Notes: generated from the letters alone by a model not told the origin. DNA of 64,000 nucleotides from Xenorhabdus doucetiae (GCF_000968195.1 NZ_FO704550.1:1240001-1304000); one strand, 5' to 3'. Counted from the stretch's first letter, positions 9,378 to 18,806 are shown. Numbers and translations are program-made.

Positions 9378-10488
9378 GATGGTTTCCTCCTTTTGTTGCC
9401 AGGTCGGATATCGTTTTGGGGGGATTATTTTGACTGGCATGATTTTTAAAAAAAAGCAGGTTAAGTAACCCTATTGGCCCGGAGTGATACCAGTGTCCTC
9501 CTCGGGTTCGGTGGTTTTTTCCCAGAGATTGGGTCAGGCGATCAAGGATAATGGCAAGAATGACGATCCCTGTACCACCAACGGCGGCCAATCCTATATC
9601 AAGACGGCCAATACCGCGCAATACCATCTGCCCCAAGCCGCCAACCGCAATCATGGAAGCAATGACGACCATAGAAAGGGCTAACATCAATGTTTGATTC
9701 ACACCCGCCATAATCGTGGGCATCGCCAGCGGAAGTTGAACTTTGAACAACATCTGCCGTGGGCTTGCACCAAATGATCTGGCGGCTTCAATTAAATCTG
9801 ATGGAACTTGTTTTATGCCCAAAATTGTCAGGCGAATAATGGGTGGCAAAGCGAAAATTATTGTGACCATGACGCCGGGAACGTTACCTATGCCAAACAG
9901 CATGACGATGGGAACCAGATAAACAAAAGCAGGCGTAGTTTGCATGGCATCCAGTAAGGGGCGAACAATGTTGGCTAGCCGTTCATTGCGCGCTAAACCG
10001 ATGCCCAGGGGCAGCCCAAGGATAATGCAGAACAGCAGGGCAGTCAGCACCAGAGCCATGGTGATCATAGCTTCTGACCATGCGCCAATTACGCCGATCA
10101 TGATCAGTGAAATGAAGGAAATCACGCCGATTCTTGCACTGGCAAGCTGCCAGGCCAGTAATGCAAAAAACAAAATGGTGATGGGCGGCGGCAAGGTTGT
10201 CAGGAATTGCTCAAAACCACTGAGGACAAAATCTACCGGAACGCGGATGACTTGAAAAACAGGCCGGAAATGTACGACAACCCAATCAACAATCTGGGTC
10301 ACCCATGAATCAAACGGAATGAGCTTATGCTGAAAAGGTGACATGAGGCTAAAATGTTCGGGCGGGATATCGGTTGCAGATGGATTTAGCCAATCAGAGT
10401 TTGATGGGGGAGAAGTCGTGGTACTGTCCATCCAGGGATCACTGCCAGCCGTGGGATCAGTGACTGTCTGTGGTGAGTTATTGCTCAT
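9340..10488 (-). CDS. proW: Glycine betaine ABC transporter permease ProW
   Basis: 382 residues of the ProU permease in the inner membrane, with the EAA-like coupling segment EAARSFGASPRQMLFKVQLPLA and the binding-protein-dependent permease core from about residue 100 to 335. Compared with E. coli ProW (about 354 residues ending shortly after GPVGLL) it has an extra tail of roughly 35 residues after GPIGLLNLLFF. The tail begins exactly at a run of eight A (8 T on the coding strand, 9448-9455), where one more T would create an immediate TAA stop. The tail overlaps the start of proX by 38 bases, so it is probably a recent length change of the run. The start overlaps the proV stop. Confidence 0.92.
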   Translation of the reverse strand: MSNNSPQTVTDPTAGSDPWMDSTTTSPPSNSDWLNPSATDIPPEHFSLMSPFQHKLIPFDSWVTQIVDWVVVHFRPVFQVIRVPVDFVLSGFEQFLTTLPPPITILFFALLAWQLASARIGVISFISLIMIGVIGAWSEAMITMALVLTALLFCIILGLPLGIGLARNERLANIVRPLLDAMQTTPAFVYLVPIVMLFGIGNVPGVMVTIIFALPPIIRLTILGIKQVPSDLIEAARSFGASPRQMLFKVQLPLAMPTIMAGVNQTLMLALSMVVIASMIAVGGLGQMVLRGIGRLDIGLAAVGGTGIVILAIILDRLTQSLGKNHRTRGGHWYHSGPIGLLNLLFFKNHASQNNPPKTISDLATKGGNHHAHNHLMQKDHK

Positions 10489-11680
10489 TGGGTGCCTCCT
10501 TATCTAAGGCCTGTAGTAATATTCCTTTGGAAATGACACCTAAATAACGACTATTATCACTGACGACAGGAACGGCGCAGGGAGATTGTGCGACGGTGGA
10601 TATCAATTCATTCAGCGGAATATCAGCCGCAACGGCGGTTGGTTTTTCCAATATGGCATGTTTAATGGATTTTTCTTCTGCCAATGCTTGTTGCAGGGAG
10701 TTGACAGAGACTACGCCAACAAACTTCTGGCCTTTTTCGATCAAATAACCATAGTTTCTGTCTTCATTATCCAGCACTTTTAACGCAGAACGAGGATCAA
10801 AACCTGTTGCGACATGAAGCAGAGTCTCCGGCTGACGGCGGGCAATATCTTTCGCTGAGAAAACATGGCTGATATCCACACCACGGAAAAAAGTTTTGAC
10901 ATAATCATTAGCTGGCTTATTCATGATTTCATCGGGTGTGCCGATCTGAACGACAACACCGCCCTGCATGATGGCAATGCGATCGCCGATACGCATGGCT
11001 TCATCCAAATCGTGGGAAATAAAAACTACCGTACGTTGATGTTCCCCTTGCAGGCGCAATAATTCATCCTGCATTTCGGTACGGATAAGCGGATCGAGGG
11101 CTGAGAAGGCTTCATCCATTAACAGAATATCGGGATTGTTGGCTAAGGCTCTGGCTAACCCAATACGTTGCTGCATACCACCGGAAAGTTCATCGGGATA
11201 GGATAGGGCGTAGCTTTCCAAGTTGACTTGTTTCAGCGTTTCAAGTGCTGTTTGATGGCGCTCTTCTTTGGGAATGCCCGCAAGCTCCATGCCAAATGCC
11301 GTATTCTCCAGAATATTCAAATGCGGCATCAGCGCAAAAGACTGGAAAACCATGCTGATCTTACTACGGCGAACATGCCGTAACTGAGTTTCTGTGATGG
11401 CAGAAATATCTTCTCCGTCGATAAGTACATGGCCTTTGGTGGGTTCAATCAGACGATTGAGAAGACGTACTAGTGTGGATTTACCTGAACCCGATAATCC
11501 CATGATCACAAATATTTCGCCTTCTTCAATGGCCAGATTGACATCTTGAACACCGACGGTGAGACCTGTTTTTTCAAATATTTGCTCTTTGCTGAGGTCA
11601 GACGCTAATAGCTGAAATGCCGGCTCAGGGTTATCACCAAATATTTTATAGAGATTTTTAACTTCAAGTTTAATTGTCAT
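10478..11680 (-). CDS. proV: Glycine betaine ABC transporter ATPase ProV
   Basis: 400 residues, the same length as E. coli ProV. Walker A (GLSGSGKST) lies at residues 61-69, followed by the Q-loop, the LSGGMQQR signature and Walker B ILLMDEAFSALD. Residues about 280-400 form the paired CBS domains that sense ionic strength in this transporter class. It energises uptake of glycine betaine and proline betaine in osmotic stress and is the first gene of proVWX. Its 5' flank is interrupted by an IS630-type element 77 bases before the start, so normal osmotic control may be altered. Confidence 0.94.
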   Translation of the reverse strand: MTIKLEVKNLYKIFGDNPEPAFQLLASDLSKEQIFEKTGLTVGVQDVNLAIEEGEIFVIMGLSGSGKSTLVRLLNRLIEPTKGHVLIDGEDISAITETQLRHVRRSKISMVFQSFALMPHLNILENTAFGMELAGIPKEERHQTALETLKQVNLESYALSYPDELSGGMQQRIGLARALANNPDILLMDEAFSALDPLIRTEMQDELLRLQGEHQRTVVFISHDLDEAMRIGDRIAIMQGGVVVQIGTPDEIMNKPANDYVKTFFRGVDISHVFSAKDIARRQPETLLHVATGFDPRSALKVLDNEDRNYGYLIEKGQKFVGVVSVNSLQQALAEEKSIKHAILEKPTAVAADIPLNELISTVAQSPCAVPVVSDNSRYLGVISKGILLQALDKEAPNEQ

Positions 11681-11756
11681 GAAATAAATATTTTCCTGTT
11701 GTTGATGATAGGTTGTTGATATATTTCGGTCAATTACTCCAGCGCTATTTTACCAA

Positions 11757-12918
11757 TATAAATAGGTTTTCAAAATAGTAGATCACTTGAAGGGAACTCA
11801 GTCCGATTTTCGCGATCTGATTAATCGCCAAATCAAAACAAATCCCAAAATGGACTGAGTCATGCCAATCATAACATCAATACCCCGAAATGAACGACGT
11901 CAAATGAAAAAAGCTATCCAGAAAACCCGGGATAAGAACTATGCACGTCGCCTCACCGCGCTCTTGATGTTGCATGAAGGGAGTACGGTTTCTCACGTTT
12001 CCAGAACGCTTCACTGTTCACGTTCTTCAGTTAATCGTTGGGTAAATTGGTTAACATTATACGGGTTGGAAGGGCTTAAAAGCCTCCCTGCGGGAAGGCC
12101 TGCCATCTGGAATTTAGCCCCGCTTCTCTCCGTCATTTCTTTCTTATTAAACACCTTCCCCAAAATTTTGGCTATCCCCGTTTCCGATGGAGCCTTGAAC
12201 TGATTACACTTAAAATCAATGAGATTCTGAATATATCGCTTTCTCAAAGTACACTCAATTGCTACTTTGTTCGGGCGGGCATTGTTTGGCGAAGGGCCGC
12301 GCCCACCTTAAAATTACCTGGACCCTGAGTATGATGAAAAAATGGCCAAAATCAGCGAGGCGTTATCCAATGCCTCAGGGAAACATCCTGTCTTATATGA
12401 GGATGAAGTGGACATCAACCTTAACCCGAAAATCGGTGCAGACTGGTGCTTCAAAGGACAGCAAAAGCGTGTTGTTACCCCCGGAAAGAACCAAAAACAC
12501 TACCTTGCGGGTTGCCTCAATGCGAAAACGAAAGAAATCACGTATGTCGGTGGCTTGAGAAAGAACTCAGATTTATTTATCAAATTGTTAGATGAAATTA
12601 ATCATCAATATACCAGTGCCAAGACAATCACGTTAATTTTAGATAACTATTGCATTCATAAGAGCCGGAAGGTCAGGGTTTGGCTGGCAAAAAATCCCCA
12701 ATTTAACCTTCTCTTTTTACCGTCCTATTCCCCGTGGTTGAATAAAAGGGAACGTCTATGGCAATCCTTGCATGAAACCGTGACACGAAACCACTGCTGC
12801 CAATTTATGTGGCAGTTGCTTCACCATGTCAAAATCTTCATGGAAACCGCTTCCTTACAACAGCAGAAACCGGGGATGAGAAAAATGGGTGTATCACAAT
12901 TATGAAAACCTATTTATA
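11757..12918 (+). mobile_element. IS630-family insertion sequence (decayed)
   Basis: Terminal inverted repeats TAAATAGGTTTTCA (11759-11772) and TGAAAACCTATTTA (12903-12916) are perfect over 14 bases. Each is flanked by TA (11757-11758 and 12917-12918), the TA target duplication expected of IS630/Tc1-type elements. The element proper is 1158 bp. Its transposase gene is frameshifted, so it cannot move by itself. It sits between proV and the probable proU promoter. Confidence 0.9.
11862..12905 (+). pseudogene. IS630-family transposase, frameshifted
   Basis: The N-terminal part (from 11862) is a helix-turn-helix region with SHVSRTLHCSRSSVNRWVNW and ends in a premature stop at 12201-12203. Sequence homologous to the middle of the family continues in another frame at about 12188-12320 (WSLELITLKINEIL, then RAGIVWRRAAPTLK). 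The C-terminal catalytic part resumes in the first frame from about 12325 (DPEYDEKMAKI onward) to 12905. All three DDE residues can be seen: Asp in LYEDEVDINL, Asp in LILDNYCIHKS and Glu in WLNKRERLW. At least two frame changes, near 12160-12188 and 12305-12325, break the gene. Confidence 0.88.
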
Positions 12919-12945
12919 CCCTAGCATATTGAAATATGTTGACAA
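12918..12945 (-). promoter_or_regulatory. Probable proU promoter, cut off from proV by the IS element
   Basis: On the minus strand TTGTCA (12940-12945) is followed, after 16 bases, by TAGGGT (12918-12923). A weak -10 of this form with a short 16-base spacer suits an osmotically controlled sigma70 promoter of the proU type. The right TA of the IS630 element is directly at the end of this -10, so transcripts would have to cross about 1.16 kb of IS sequence to reach proV. The assignment is from position and sequence only. Confidence 0.45.
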
Positions 12946-13946
12946 CCCCTTATTTAAAAGTCATTAATAAAAAAGTGATGTTTTCTCGTGACGTAATATT
13001 GGAATTAGAAAGTGATTTTTTTGATATTAATTTATCAAATTAAACTTTGAATATGAGGTTTTTTAGGGTCATTTATTCTATCTTTTTGTTATAAAAGGTT
13101 TTTTGTAATGTGAAGTGGATTTATAATATTGTTCAGTAGCGTTTAATTTATATTTTTAGCTTATTTTAAAATTTTTCAGAAAATTAAAATAGATGATCAT
13201 GAATTGTTTTAATTATCAGGTTATCAGTATATCTGATATTAAGCAATACGTTAATAGAACAGAGTTTAATATCTAAGGGTCGGTGAAATAACGGATAAAC
13301 TGACTGTAAGCTACAAATTATTTCTTGCTGCGTCAAGCGGTATACTTTATGGATAGAGAACTGAAAAAATAGATAAAAACTTTAGAAATTATCTATAATT
13401 ACATAGTTAAATGGTTATGTAGAATCACACATTGTGAATTGAAATCCATTATATCGGATGGGTTTCACACAGTTTGTGCGTTAACGCTTTTAATGATTGG
13501 GTATAACGGGCTTGTTCGCACCATTGTGTTCATCGCCGGCAGTGTAGTGTATCTCTTTTAGGGGAATTATCCCCTGATCGTTGTTTCTGTTTGCCATAAA
13601 TGATAACGCTTTTGGTAAAATTTCTGGGTATAATATTAATTAGTAATAATAAAATATAATATATGTGTATTGTATTGAGGTAATTTATTTGTGAAATTTA
13701 CACTGTATGTAGTGGTGAATTTAATTATTTTGTCTATATATAGTGTTTAAGTCTTTTTTAAACAGGTGACATTAAAAATAAAGTGTCATAACTTATTGGC
13801 AGAGCCATAATTTTAATTGTCAGAGGGCGCGATGGTTTCTTTATCAAATTGTCAGATGTGTAACCGAATTCATCATTGCAAATTGATGAATGAGAGCTTT
13901 AGGCTAGTACAGAAATTTTTAATAATAAATTAAATGGAGGTAGTTT
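12919..13946. other. About 1 kb of AT-rich DNA without a recognisable gene
   Basis: No open frame longer than a few dozen codons with a ribosome site is seen on either strand. The first half is strongly AT-rich with A/T runs, as expected for an H-NS-bound or curved region upstream of proU. The second half has a short hairpin (AGGGGA-ATTA-TCCCCT at about 13559-13574) and a TATAAT at about 13630. It could hold the distal regulatory region of proU, a promoter for the downstream alkyltransferase gene, or an unrecognised small RNA. Confidence 0.4.
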
Positions 13947-14432
13947 ATGTATCATCATTACCTGAATACTCCAGAAGGATTTCCCAAGCCTTATGTACAT
14001 ATCACTGCGGACGATGAAGGAGTAACCAGTATCTATTTCGTCAACGAAAAGAAAGCATCAGAATCAAAAAGTACGATTACCAAGCAGTGCGCGAAAGAAT
14101 TACAGGAATATTTCAAAGGGAAGCGGCTCACATTTACCGTTCCTTTAAGTATGCAGGGAACTGAATTCCAAAAGCGCGTTTGGCAGCAGCTTTGTCACAT
14201 TCCTTATGGCGAAATGTGGAGTTATAAACAATTGGCACTCACGTTGGGATCGGTAAATTATTGTCGTGCAGTCGGTATGGCGAATTCACGCAATCCTATT
14301 TCATTAATTGTGCCTTGTCATCGAGTGATTGGGCATGACGGTAAATTGGTTGGCTATACCGGTGGGCTGGATATCAAAGGGTGGCTACTCGATCATGAAA
14401 AAAACAGAAAGGAGAAAAGTAAACAGAATTAA
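13947..14432 (+). CDS. ogt: Methylated-DNA--protein-cysteine methyltransferase
   Basis: 161 residues of the Ogt/Ada-C family, which moves the alkyl group from O6-alkylguanine to its own cysteine in a suicide repair reaction. The active-site motif PCHRVIG is at residues 123-129 with the acceptor Cys124. The helix-turn-helix segment before it (FQKRVWQQLCHIPYGEMWSY) and the Asn before the motif are present. A good ribosome site (TGGAGG) precedes the ATG. It has no partner gene in the same direction close by. The symbol is assigned on family grounds; it could be called Ogt-like. Confidence 0.9.
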   Translation: MYHHYLNTPEGFPKPYVHITADDEGVTSIYFVNEKKASESKSTITKQCAKELQEYFKGKRLTFTVPLSMQGTEFQKRVWQQLCHIPYGEMWSYKQLALTLGSVNYCRAVGMANSRNPISLIVPCHRVIGHDGKLVGYTGGLDIKGWLLDHEKNRKEKSKQN

Positions 14433-14620
14433 AATAAAACGCTAATTTATTTGTGAAATCACCATTGGCGTATAAAATCAATCAGTGTAATTAAACAAAA
14501 AGTGTGTTTTTTTACATTCGGTTATATATTTCGTGATCTATGTTGCAGACAGTGGACGATATTATTTGTTGTACTGTACGCGACACTGAGTTCGTGTCTT
14601 TTTTATAAAGGTAAGTTTTG

Positions 14621-14830
14621 ATGTCTAAAATTAAAGGTAACGTTAAGTGGTTTAATGAATCCAAAGGATTCGGTTTTATCACTCCAGAAGATGGTAGCAA
14701 AGATGTTTTCGTACACTTTTCCGCCATTCAGTCTAACGGATTCAAGACTCTGGCTGAAGGCCAAAAAGTAGAGTTTGAAATCACTGAGGGTGCGAAAGGT
14801 CCATCTGCTGCGAACGTTGTCGCAATCTAA
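14621..14830 (+). CDS. cspE: Cold-shock protein CspE
   Basis: 69 residues starting MSKIKGNVKWFNESKGFGFI, nearly identical to E. coli CspE. RNP1 (KGFGFI) and RNP2 (VFVHF) RNA-binding motifs are intact. It is a single OB-fold RNA chaperone and antiterminator. The ATG at 14621 is preferred over the TTG at 14618 because it matches the family start and follows AAAGGTAAG by a normal distance. The cspE-crcB neighbourhood is the same as in E. coli. Confidence 0.95.
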   Translation: MSKIKGNVKWFNESKGFGFITPEDGSKDVFVHFSAIQSNGFKTLAEGQKVEFEITEGAKGPSAANVVAI

Positions 14831-14851
14831 TTTCAAATCCCGCATTTTGAA

Positions 14852-14877
14852 AACCCGTTTTGATAACGGGTTTTTTT
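14852..14877 (+). terminator. Rho-independent terminator of cspE
   Basis: Stem AACCCGTT / AACGGGTT with a short loop, followed by a run of T, 21 bases after the cspE stop. On the other strand it is near the crcB 3' end and may serve both genes. Confidence 0.85.
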
Positions 14878-14910
14878 ATTCTTATTAACTTCTAGCGTCT
14901 TATCAAATCA

Positions 14911-15282
14911 TTAGAGTTTGCTTATTACCGCGAAAGCCAGTGCAGTCATCAGCAATGAACCGATCACATTTGCCAGAATAGTGAACAGTGCCCAATCTGT
15001 TTTTCCCGTCTGTAATAAGTCAATGACTTCAGCCGAAAAAGTGGAAAAGGTTGTTAGCCCGCCGCAAAAACCTGTCATTAGCATTAGCCTCAAAACCGGA
15101 TTGAGATGTGTGGCTTTATTAAAATAGGCCAAACCTAACCCAATAATAAATGCGCCAATGCAATTCGCCGTCAGCGTACCAACGGCGATTGGGGAAGATG
15201 GATTGTTCAGGCGGAGACTGATGAGCCAGCGTAGTACACTACCCAAGCCACCACCGATAAATACGGCAATAAGATTCATCAT
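14911..15282 (-). CDS. crcB: Fluoride exporter CrcB
   Basis: 123 residues with four membrane helices and the family segments GGGLGSVLRWLISLR and GFCGGLTTFSTFSAE. The Fluc/CrcB family forms a dual-topology dimer channel that lets fluoride leave the cell. It lies directly after lipA on the same strand (15 bases between lipA stop and crcB start). No fluoride riboswitch is visible in front of it, as expected for such a small gap. Confidence 0.94.
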   Translation of the reverse strand: MMNLIAVFIGGGLGSVLRWLISLRLNNPSSPIAVGTLTANCIGAFIIGLGLAYFNKATHLNPVLRLMLMTGFCGGLTTFSTFSAEVIDLLQTGKTDWALFTILANVIGSLLMTALAFAVISKL

Positions 15283-15297
15283 GATGGTGGCAACAGC

Positions 15298-16263
15298 TTA
15301 TTTGACTTCTACGCCCTTAGCCTGCAAGTCAGCATGGTAAGAAGAGCGCACAAACGGGCCACAAGCCGCATGGGTAAAGCCCATTTCTAATGCGGCTTCT
15401 TTCATTTCATCAAATTCAGCAGGGCTGACATAACGCTGTACTGGCAGGTGATGGCGGCTTGGCTGTAAATATTGCCCCAGGGTCAGCATCGTGACCCCGT
15501 GGCTGCGCAAATCGCGCATAACCGCTAAAATTTCTTCGTTGGTTTCACCCAACCCCACCATCAAACCTGATTTCGTTGGGATATCTGGATGCGCTTCCTT
15601 AAATTTCTCCAGTAGTTTCAACGACCAATCATAGTTAGCCCCCGGACGAACTTGACGATAAACCCGTGGCACATTTTCCAGATTGTGGTTGAAGACATCG
15701 GGAGGTGTTGCGGTCAGAATTTCCAGTGCACGATCCATGCGGCCGCGAAAATCAGGTACTAAAGTTTCGATCTTAATTGATGGATTTTTTTCACGAATAG
15801 CCGTGATACAGTCAGCAAAATGTTGCGCCCCACCGTCACGTAAATCGTCACGGTCAACCGAGGTAATAACGACATAACGCAATCCCATATCCTGGATGGT
15901 CTGTGCGAGCTTAGTCGGTTCATTGGCATCAGGTGCATTCGGGCGGCCGTGGGCGACGTCACAGAATGGGCAGCGACGGGTACAGATGGCGCCAAGGATC
16001 ATAAAGGTGGCGGTTCCGTGGTTAAAACACTCTGCAAGGTTAGGGCAGGAGGCTTCTTCACAGACGGAATGCAGCCCATTTTTGCGCATTGCTGCTTTGA
16101 TACCTTGAATGCGGCTGGAATCCGCAGGAAGTTTGATTTTCATCCACTCAGGTTTACGCAAGAGTGCTTCACGTTCTGTGGCGATTGTCTTCACAGGGAT
16201 CAAAGCCATCTTGTCTGCGTCGCGGTATTTGACACCGCGTTCCATCTGAATTGGTTTACTCAT
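15298..16263 (-). CDS. lipA: Lipoyl synthase LipA
   Basis: 321 residues from the start at 16263 (MSKPIQMERGVKYRDADKM), the same length and start as in E. coli; the open frame further upstream is not conserved. It is a radical-SAM enzyme that inserts two sulfurs into octanoyl groups. Both iron-sulfur sites are visible: the auxiliary site with CEEASCPNLAEC and the radical-SAM site CTRRCPFC, plus the C-terminal RSSYHA serine. It follows lipB on the same strand and completes protein lipoylation with it. Confidence 0.97.
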   Translation of the reverse strand: MSKPIQMERGVKYRDADKMALIPVKTIATEREALLRKPEWMKIKLPADSSRIQGIKAAMRKNGLHSVCEEASCPNLAECFNHGTATFMILGAICTRRCPFCDVAHGRPNAPDANEPTKLAQTIQDMGLRYVVITSVDRDDLRDGGAQHFADCITAIREKNPSIKIETLVPDFRGRMDRALEILTATPPDVFNHNLENVPRVYRQVRPGANYDWSLKLLEKFKEAHPDIPTKSGLMVGLGETNEEILAVMRDLRSHGVTMLTLGQYLQPSRHHLPVQRYVSPAEFDEMKEAALEMGFTHAACGPFVRSSYHADLQAKGVEVK

Positions 16264-16367
16264 AATCGTGCTGGTTCCAGTTATATTCTTCAGATTTTGA
16301 TTTACTGCCTGATAATGATGAAAAAATGTCAAGGCAGATAAATCCATTCAAATTTTTTTGAAAATTG

Positions 16368-17045
16368 TTAAAAAATTATATCATCTTTTATCGACGAGTT
16401 GGTATCGATTAGTTGGAATCCCAAGATCTGACAGAATTTTTCCACCAGAACAGGTTGTACATCTTCGATGGTTACTCCGGCAACAAAGTCACTGAGTTGG
16501 ATCATTTGCATTCCGGCATAACCACAAGGATTTATGCGTAAAAAGGGGTGTAAGTCCATGGCAATGTTCAGTGCCAGACCGTGAAAAGAGCATCCTTTGC
16601 GGATACGCAGCCCAAGGGAACAGATTTTGTTACCTGCAACATAAACGCCGGGGGCATCTGGGCGGGCATAGGCTTCCACACCAAAATGTGCCAATGTTTC
16701 TATCACCGTATTTTCAATAGAAGTGACCAATTGGCGAACCCCGATTTTTGACCGCTTCAAGTCAATCAAAACATACATGACCTGCTGTCCGGGGCCGTGA
16801 TAAGTCACCTGTCCTCCCCTGTCTGACTGGATGACAGGGATATCACCGGCTGCAAGGATATGCTCGGCTTTGCCGGCCTGACCTTGCGTAAAGACTTTTT
16901 CATGTTGGACAAGCCAGATTTCATCAGGTGTTTCCGCAGTACGCTGCTCGGTGAACTGGTGCATAGCATCAGAAACCGGTTCGTAAGGTTGAATACCTAA
17001 CTGGCGTAAAATAACGGTGTTATGTTGCAATGGGAATTTCATCAT
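16368..17045 (-). CDS. lipB: Octanoyltransferase LipB
   Basis: 225 residues. It transfers octanoate from acyl-carrier protein to lipoyl-domain lysines, the step before LipA. Conserved segments are QSDRGGQVTYHGPGQQVMY, then KICSLGLRIRKGCSFHGLALN and the catalytic Cys region INPCGYAGMQM. Two ATG codons in tandem begin the gene; either may be used. In E. coli lipB follows ybeD directly, but here trkH on the opposite strand separates them. Confidence 0.95.
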   Translation of the reverse strand: MMKFPLQHNTVILRQLGIQPYEPVSDAMHQFTEQRTAETPDEIWLVQHEKVFTQGQAGKAEHILAAGDIPVIQSDRGGQVTYHGPGQQVMYVLIDLKRSKIGVRQLVTSIENTVIETLAHFGVEAYARPDAPGVYVAGNKICSLGLRIRKGCSFHGLALNIAMDLHPFLRINPCGYAGMQMIQLSDFVAGVTIEDVQPVLVEKFCQILGFQLIDTNSSIKDDIIF

Positions 17046-17212
17046 TCGTTAACAAAAAGTGCCCGCCAGTATAACGCCGTAAGAGGATTCCCACCAGTTT
17101 GAGAATGCCTTAATGCGATAATATTGTTAATTAGACGAATATGTTTTAATTTTATATTATCATGGTCATATATTTTGATGATTTTCCCTTTAATCTCTGT
17201 TTGAGCTAACAG

Positions 17213-18673
17213 ATGGTCAAAAAAAACCAACTTCTCATTGTTGGGCATCTTTGTAGTTTTTTGGTGCTCCTTTACAGCCTCTCCATGTTGCTGCCTATTT
17301 TTGTGGCTTTGTTTTATAAAGAAAAAAGCGTTTTTGCCTTTTTTGAGACATTTATCATTGGCTTGGTTACGGGAGGAATAGGCTGGTACTTTACTCGTAA
17401 AACCAAGGCACAACCCAGTACGCAAGATGGATTTCTTATTATTGTACTCTTCTGGTTGTTGTTCTCGTTGCTCAGTGCCTTGCCTTTTGTGCTCGATAAA
17501 AGTTTAAACATCAATCTGGTGGATGCGATGTTTGAAGGTATTTCGGGTATCACGACCACCGGTGCCACGGTATTGAATGATGTTTCAGCCTTGCCGAATT
17601 CCGTGCTCTATTATCGTGCTCAACTCAATTTTATCGGCGGATTGGGCGTCATCGTGCTTGCCGTTGCTATCTTGCCTTTACTGGGGATTGGTGGCGCCAA
17701 ACTGTACCAATCAGAAATGCCGGGCCCCTTCAAAGAAGAGCGATTAACCCCACGGCTTGCAGACAGTGCCAAGAGCCTGTGGGTCGTGTACCTGTTGTTG
17801 GGAGGGCTATGTTCAGCCAGTTTCTGGGCGGCAGGAATGTCGTGGTTTGATGCTGTCTGTCATGGGATTTCGACGGTTTCCTTGGGGGGATTTTCTACCC
17901 GTAATGAAAGCCTCGGTTATTACGACAGCGCTGCCATTGAAATGGTAGGGGGCATTTTCTCAGTATTGTCAGCGGTTAACTTTGCACTCTATTTTGTTGC
18001 TTTAACGCGCAGAAGTTTAAAACCCTTGCTAAAGAATGCGGAACTGCAATTTTTCTTACTGGTACTGGCGGCGATCGTCGCCATTATCTGGATAGAATTA
18101 TACCGTTCAGGCATGTATGGCGTGAAAGAAGCCTTTGTTCACGGTTTTTTCATGACCAGTTCCATGATGACGGATAACGGCTTGTCGATCTCTGATTACG
18201 CCCAATGGCCCCCGCATACGGTATTGCTGCTGTTGGCCGTGAGCTTTTTTGGTGGCTGCGTGGGGTCAACGTGTGGAGGCATTAAAGCCCTGCGTTTTAT
18301 GATCCTGACAAAACAGAGTGTCAGTGAAATTAACCAGCTCATTCACCCAAATGCCATCTCAACGATTAAAGTGGGCAAATCGGTGGTTCAGGAAAGGGTG
18401 CTGCGCTCTGTCTGGGGCTTCTTCTTTCTCTATGTCTTTTTTAGCTGTTTCTTTATCTGGGCTTTGAACCTGCTCGGTTATGATTTTATGACGTCATTTG
18501 CCACCGCTGCGGCGTGTATCAATAACATGGGAATAGGGTGGGGTGTGACGGCACAAGGTTTCGGTGCGCTTGACCCGATAGCAAAATGGATGATGTGCGC
18601 AGCTATGTTATTGGGAAGACTTGAAATTTATCCCATATTGATTTTATGCTCAAAAGCGTTTTGGCGTTTTTAA
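17213..18673 (+). CDS. trkH: Potassium uptake protein TrkH
   Basis: 486 residues, matching E. coli TrkH (483). It is the channel-like subunit of the Trk K+ uptake system and works with the NAD-binding subunit TrkA encoded elsewhere. Selectivity-loop segments are visible, such as EGISGITTTGATVL, SLGGFSTRNESLGYY, and GGCVGSTCGGIKALR. It stands alone on the plus strand between ybeD and lipB, splitting an otherwise conserved gene block, and has its own downstream hairpin. The C-terminal GRLEIYPILILCSKAFWR is a normal ending. Confidence 0.94.
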   Translation: MVKKNQLLIVGHLCSFLVLLYSLSMLLPIFVALFYKEKSVFAFFETFIIGLVTGGIGWYFTRKTKAQPSTQDGFLIIVLFWLLFSLLSALPFVLDKSLNINLVDAMFEGISGITTTGATVLNDVSALPNSVLYYRAQLNFIGGLGVIVLAVAILPLLGIGGAKLYQSEMPGPFKEERLTPRLADSAKSLWVVYLLLGGLCSASFWAAGMSWFDAVCHGISTVSLGGFSTRNESLGYYDSAAIEMVGGIFSVLSAVNFALYFVALTRRSLKPLLKNAELQFFLLVLAAIVAIIWIELYRSGMYGVKEAFVHGFFMTSSMMTDNGLSISDYAQWPPHTVLLLLAVSFFGGCVGSTCGGIKALRFMILTKQSVSEINQLIHPNAISTIKVGKSVVQERVLRSVWGFFFLYVFFSCFFIWALNLLGYDFMTSFATAAACINNMGIGWGVTAQGFGALDPIAKWMMCAAMLLGRLEIYPILILCSKAFWRF

Positions 18674-18677
18674 ACAG

Positions 18678-18714
18678 ATAGCCGAATATGGTTTCCCTAT
18701 ATTCGGCTATTTTC
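18678..18714 (+). terminator. Terminator of trkH
   Basis: Twelve-base arms ATAGCCGAATAT and ATATTCGGCTAT with a 9-base loop, followed by TTTT, 4 bases after the trkH stop. Confidence 0.8.
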
Positions 18715-18806
18715 CTGCCATTGGCATTAGAGACATCAAACTTTGCTGATTTGTACATCAGCATATGATGTTAAGAGAGTAAAGCGTGTTCAGACAGGAA
18801 ACGCAA

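Noticed and set aside
17042..17425. A 127-codon minus-strand frame overlapping the start of trkH
   Set aside because: Overlaps a clear trkH coding start, has low-complexity content and no recognisable motif.
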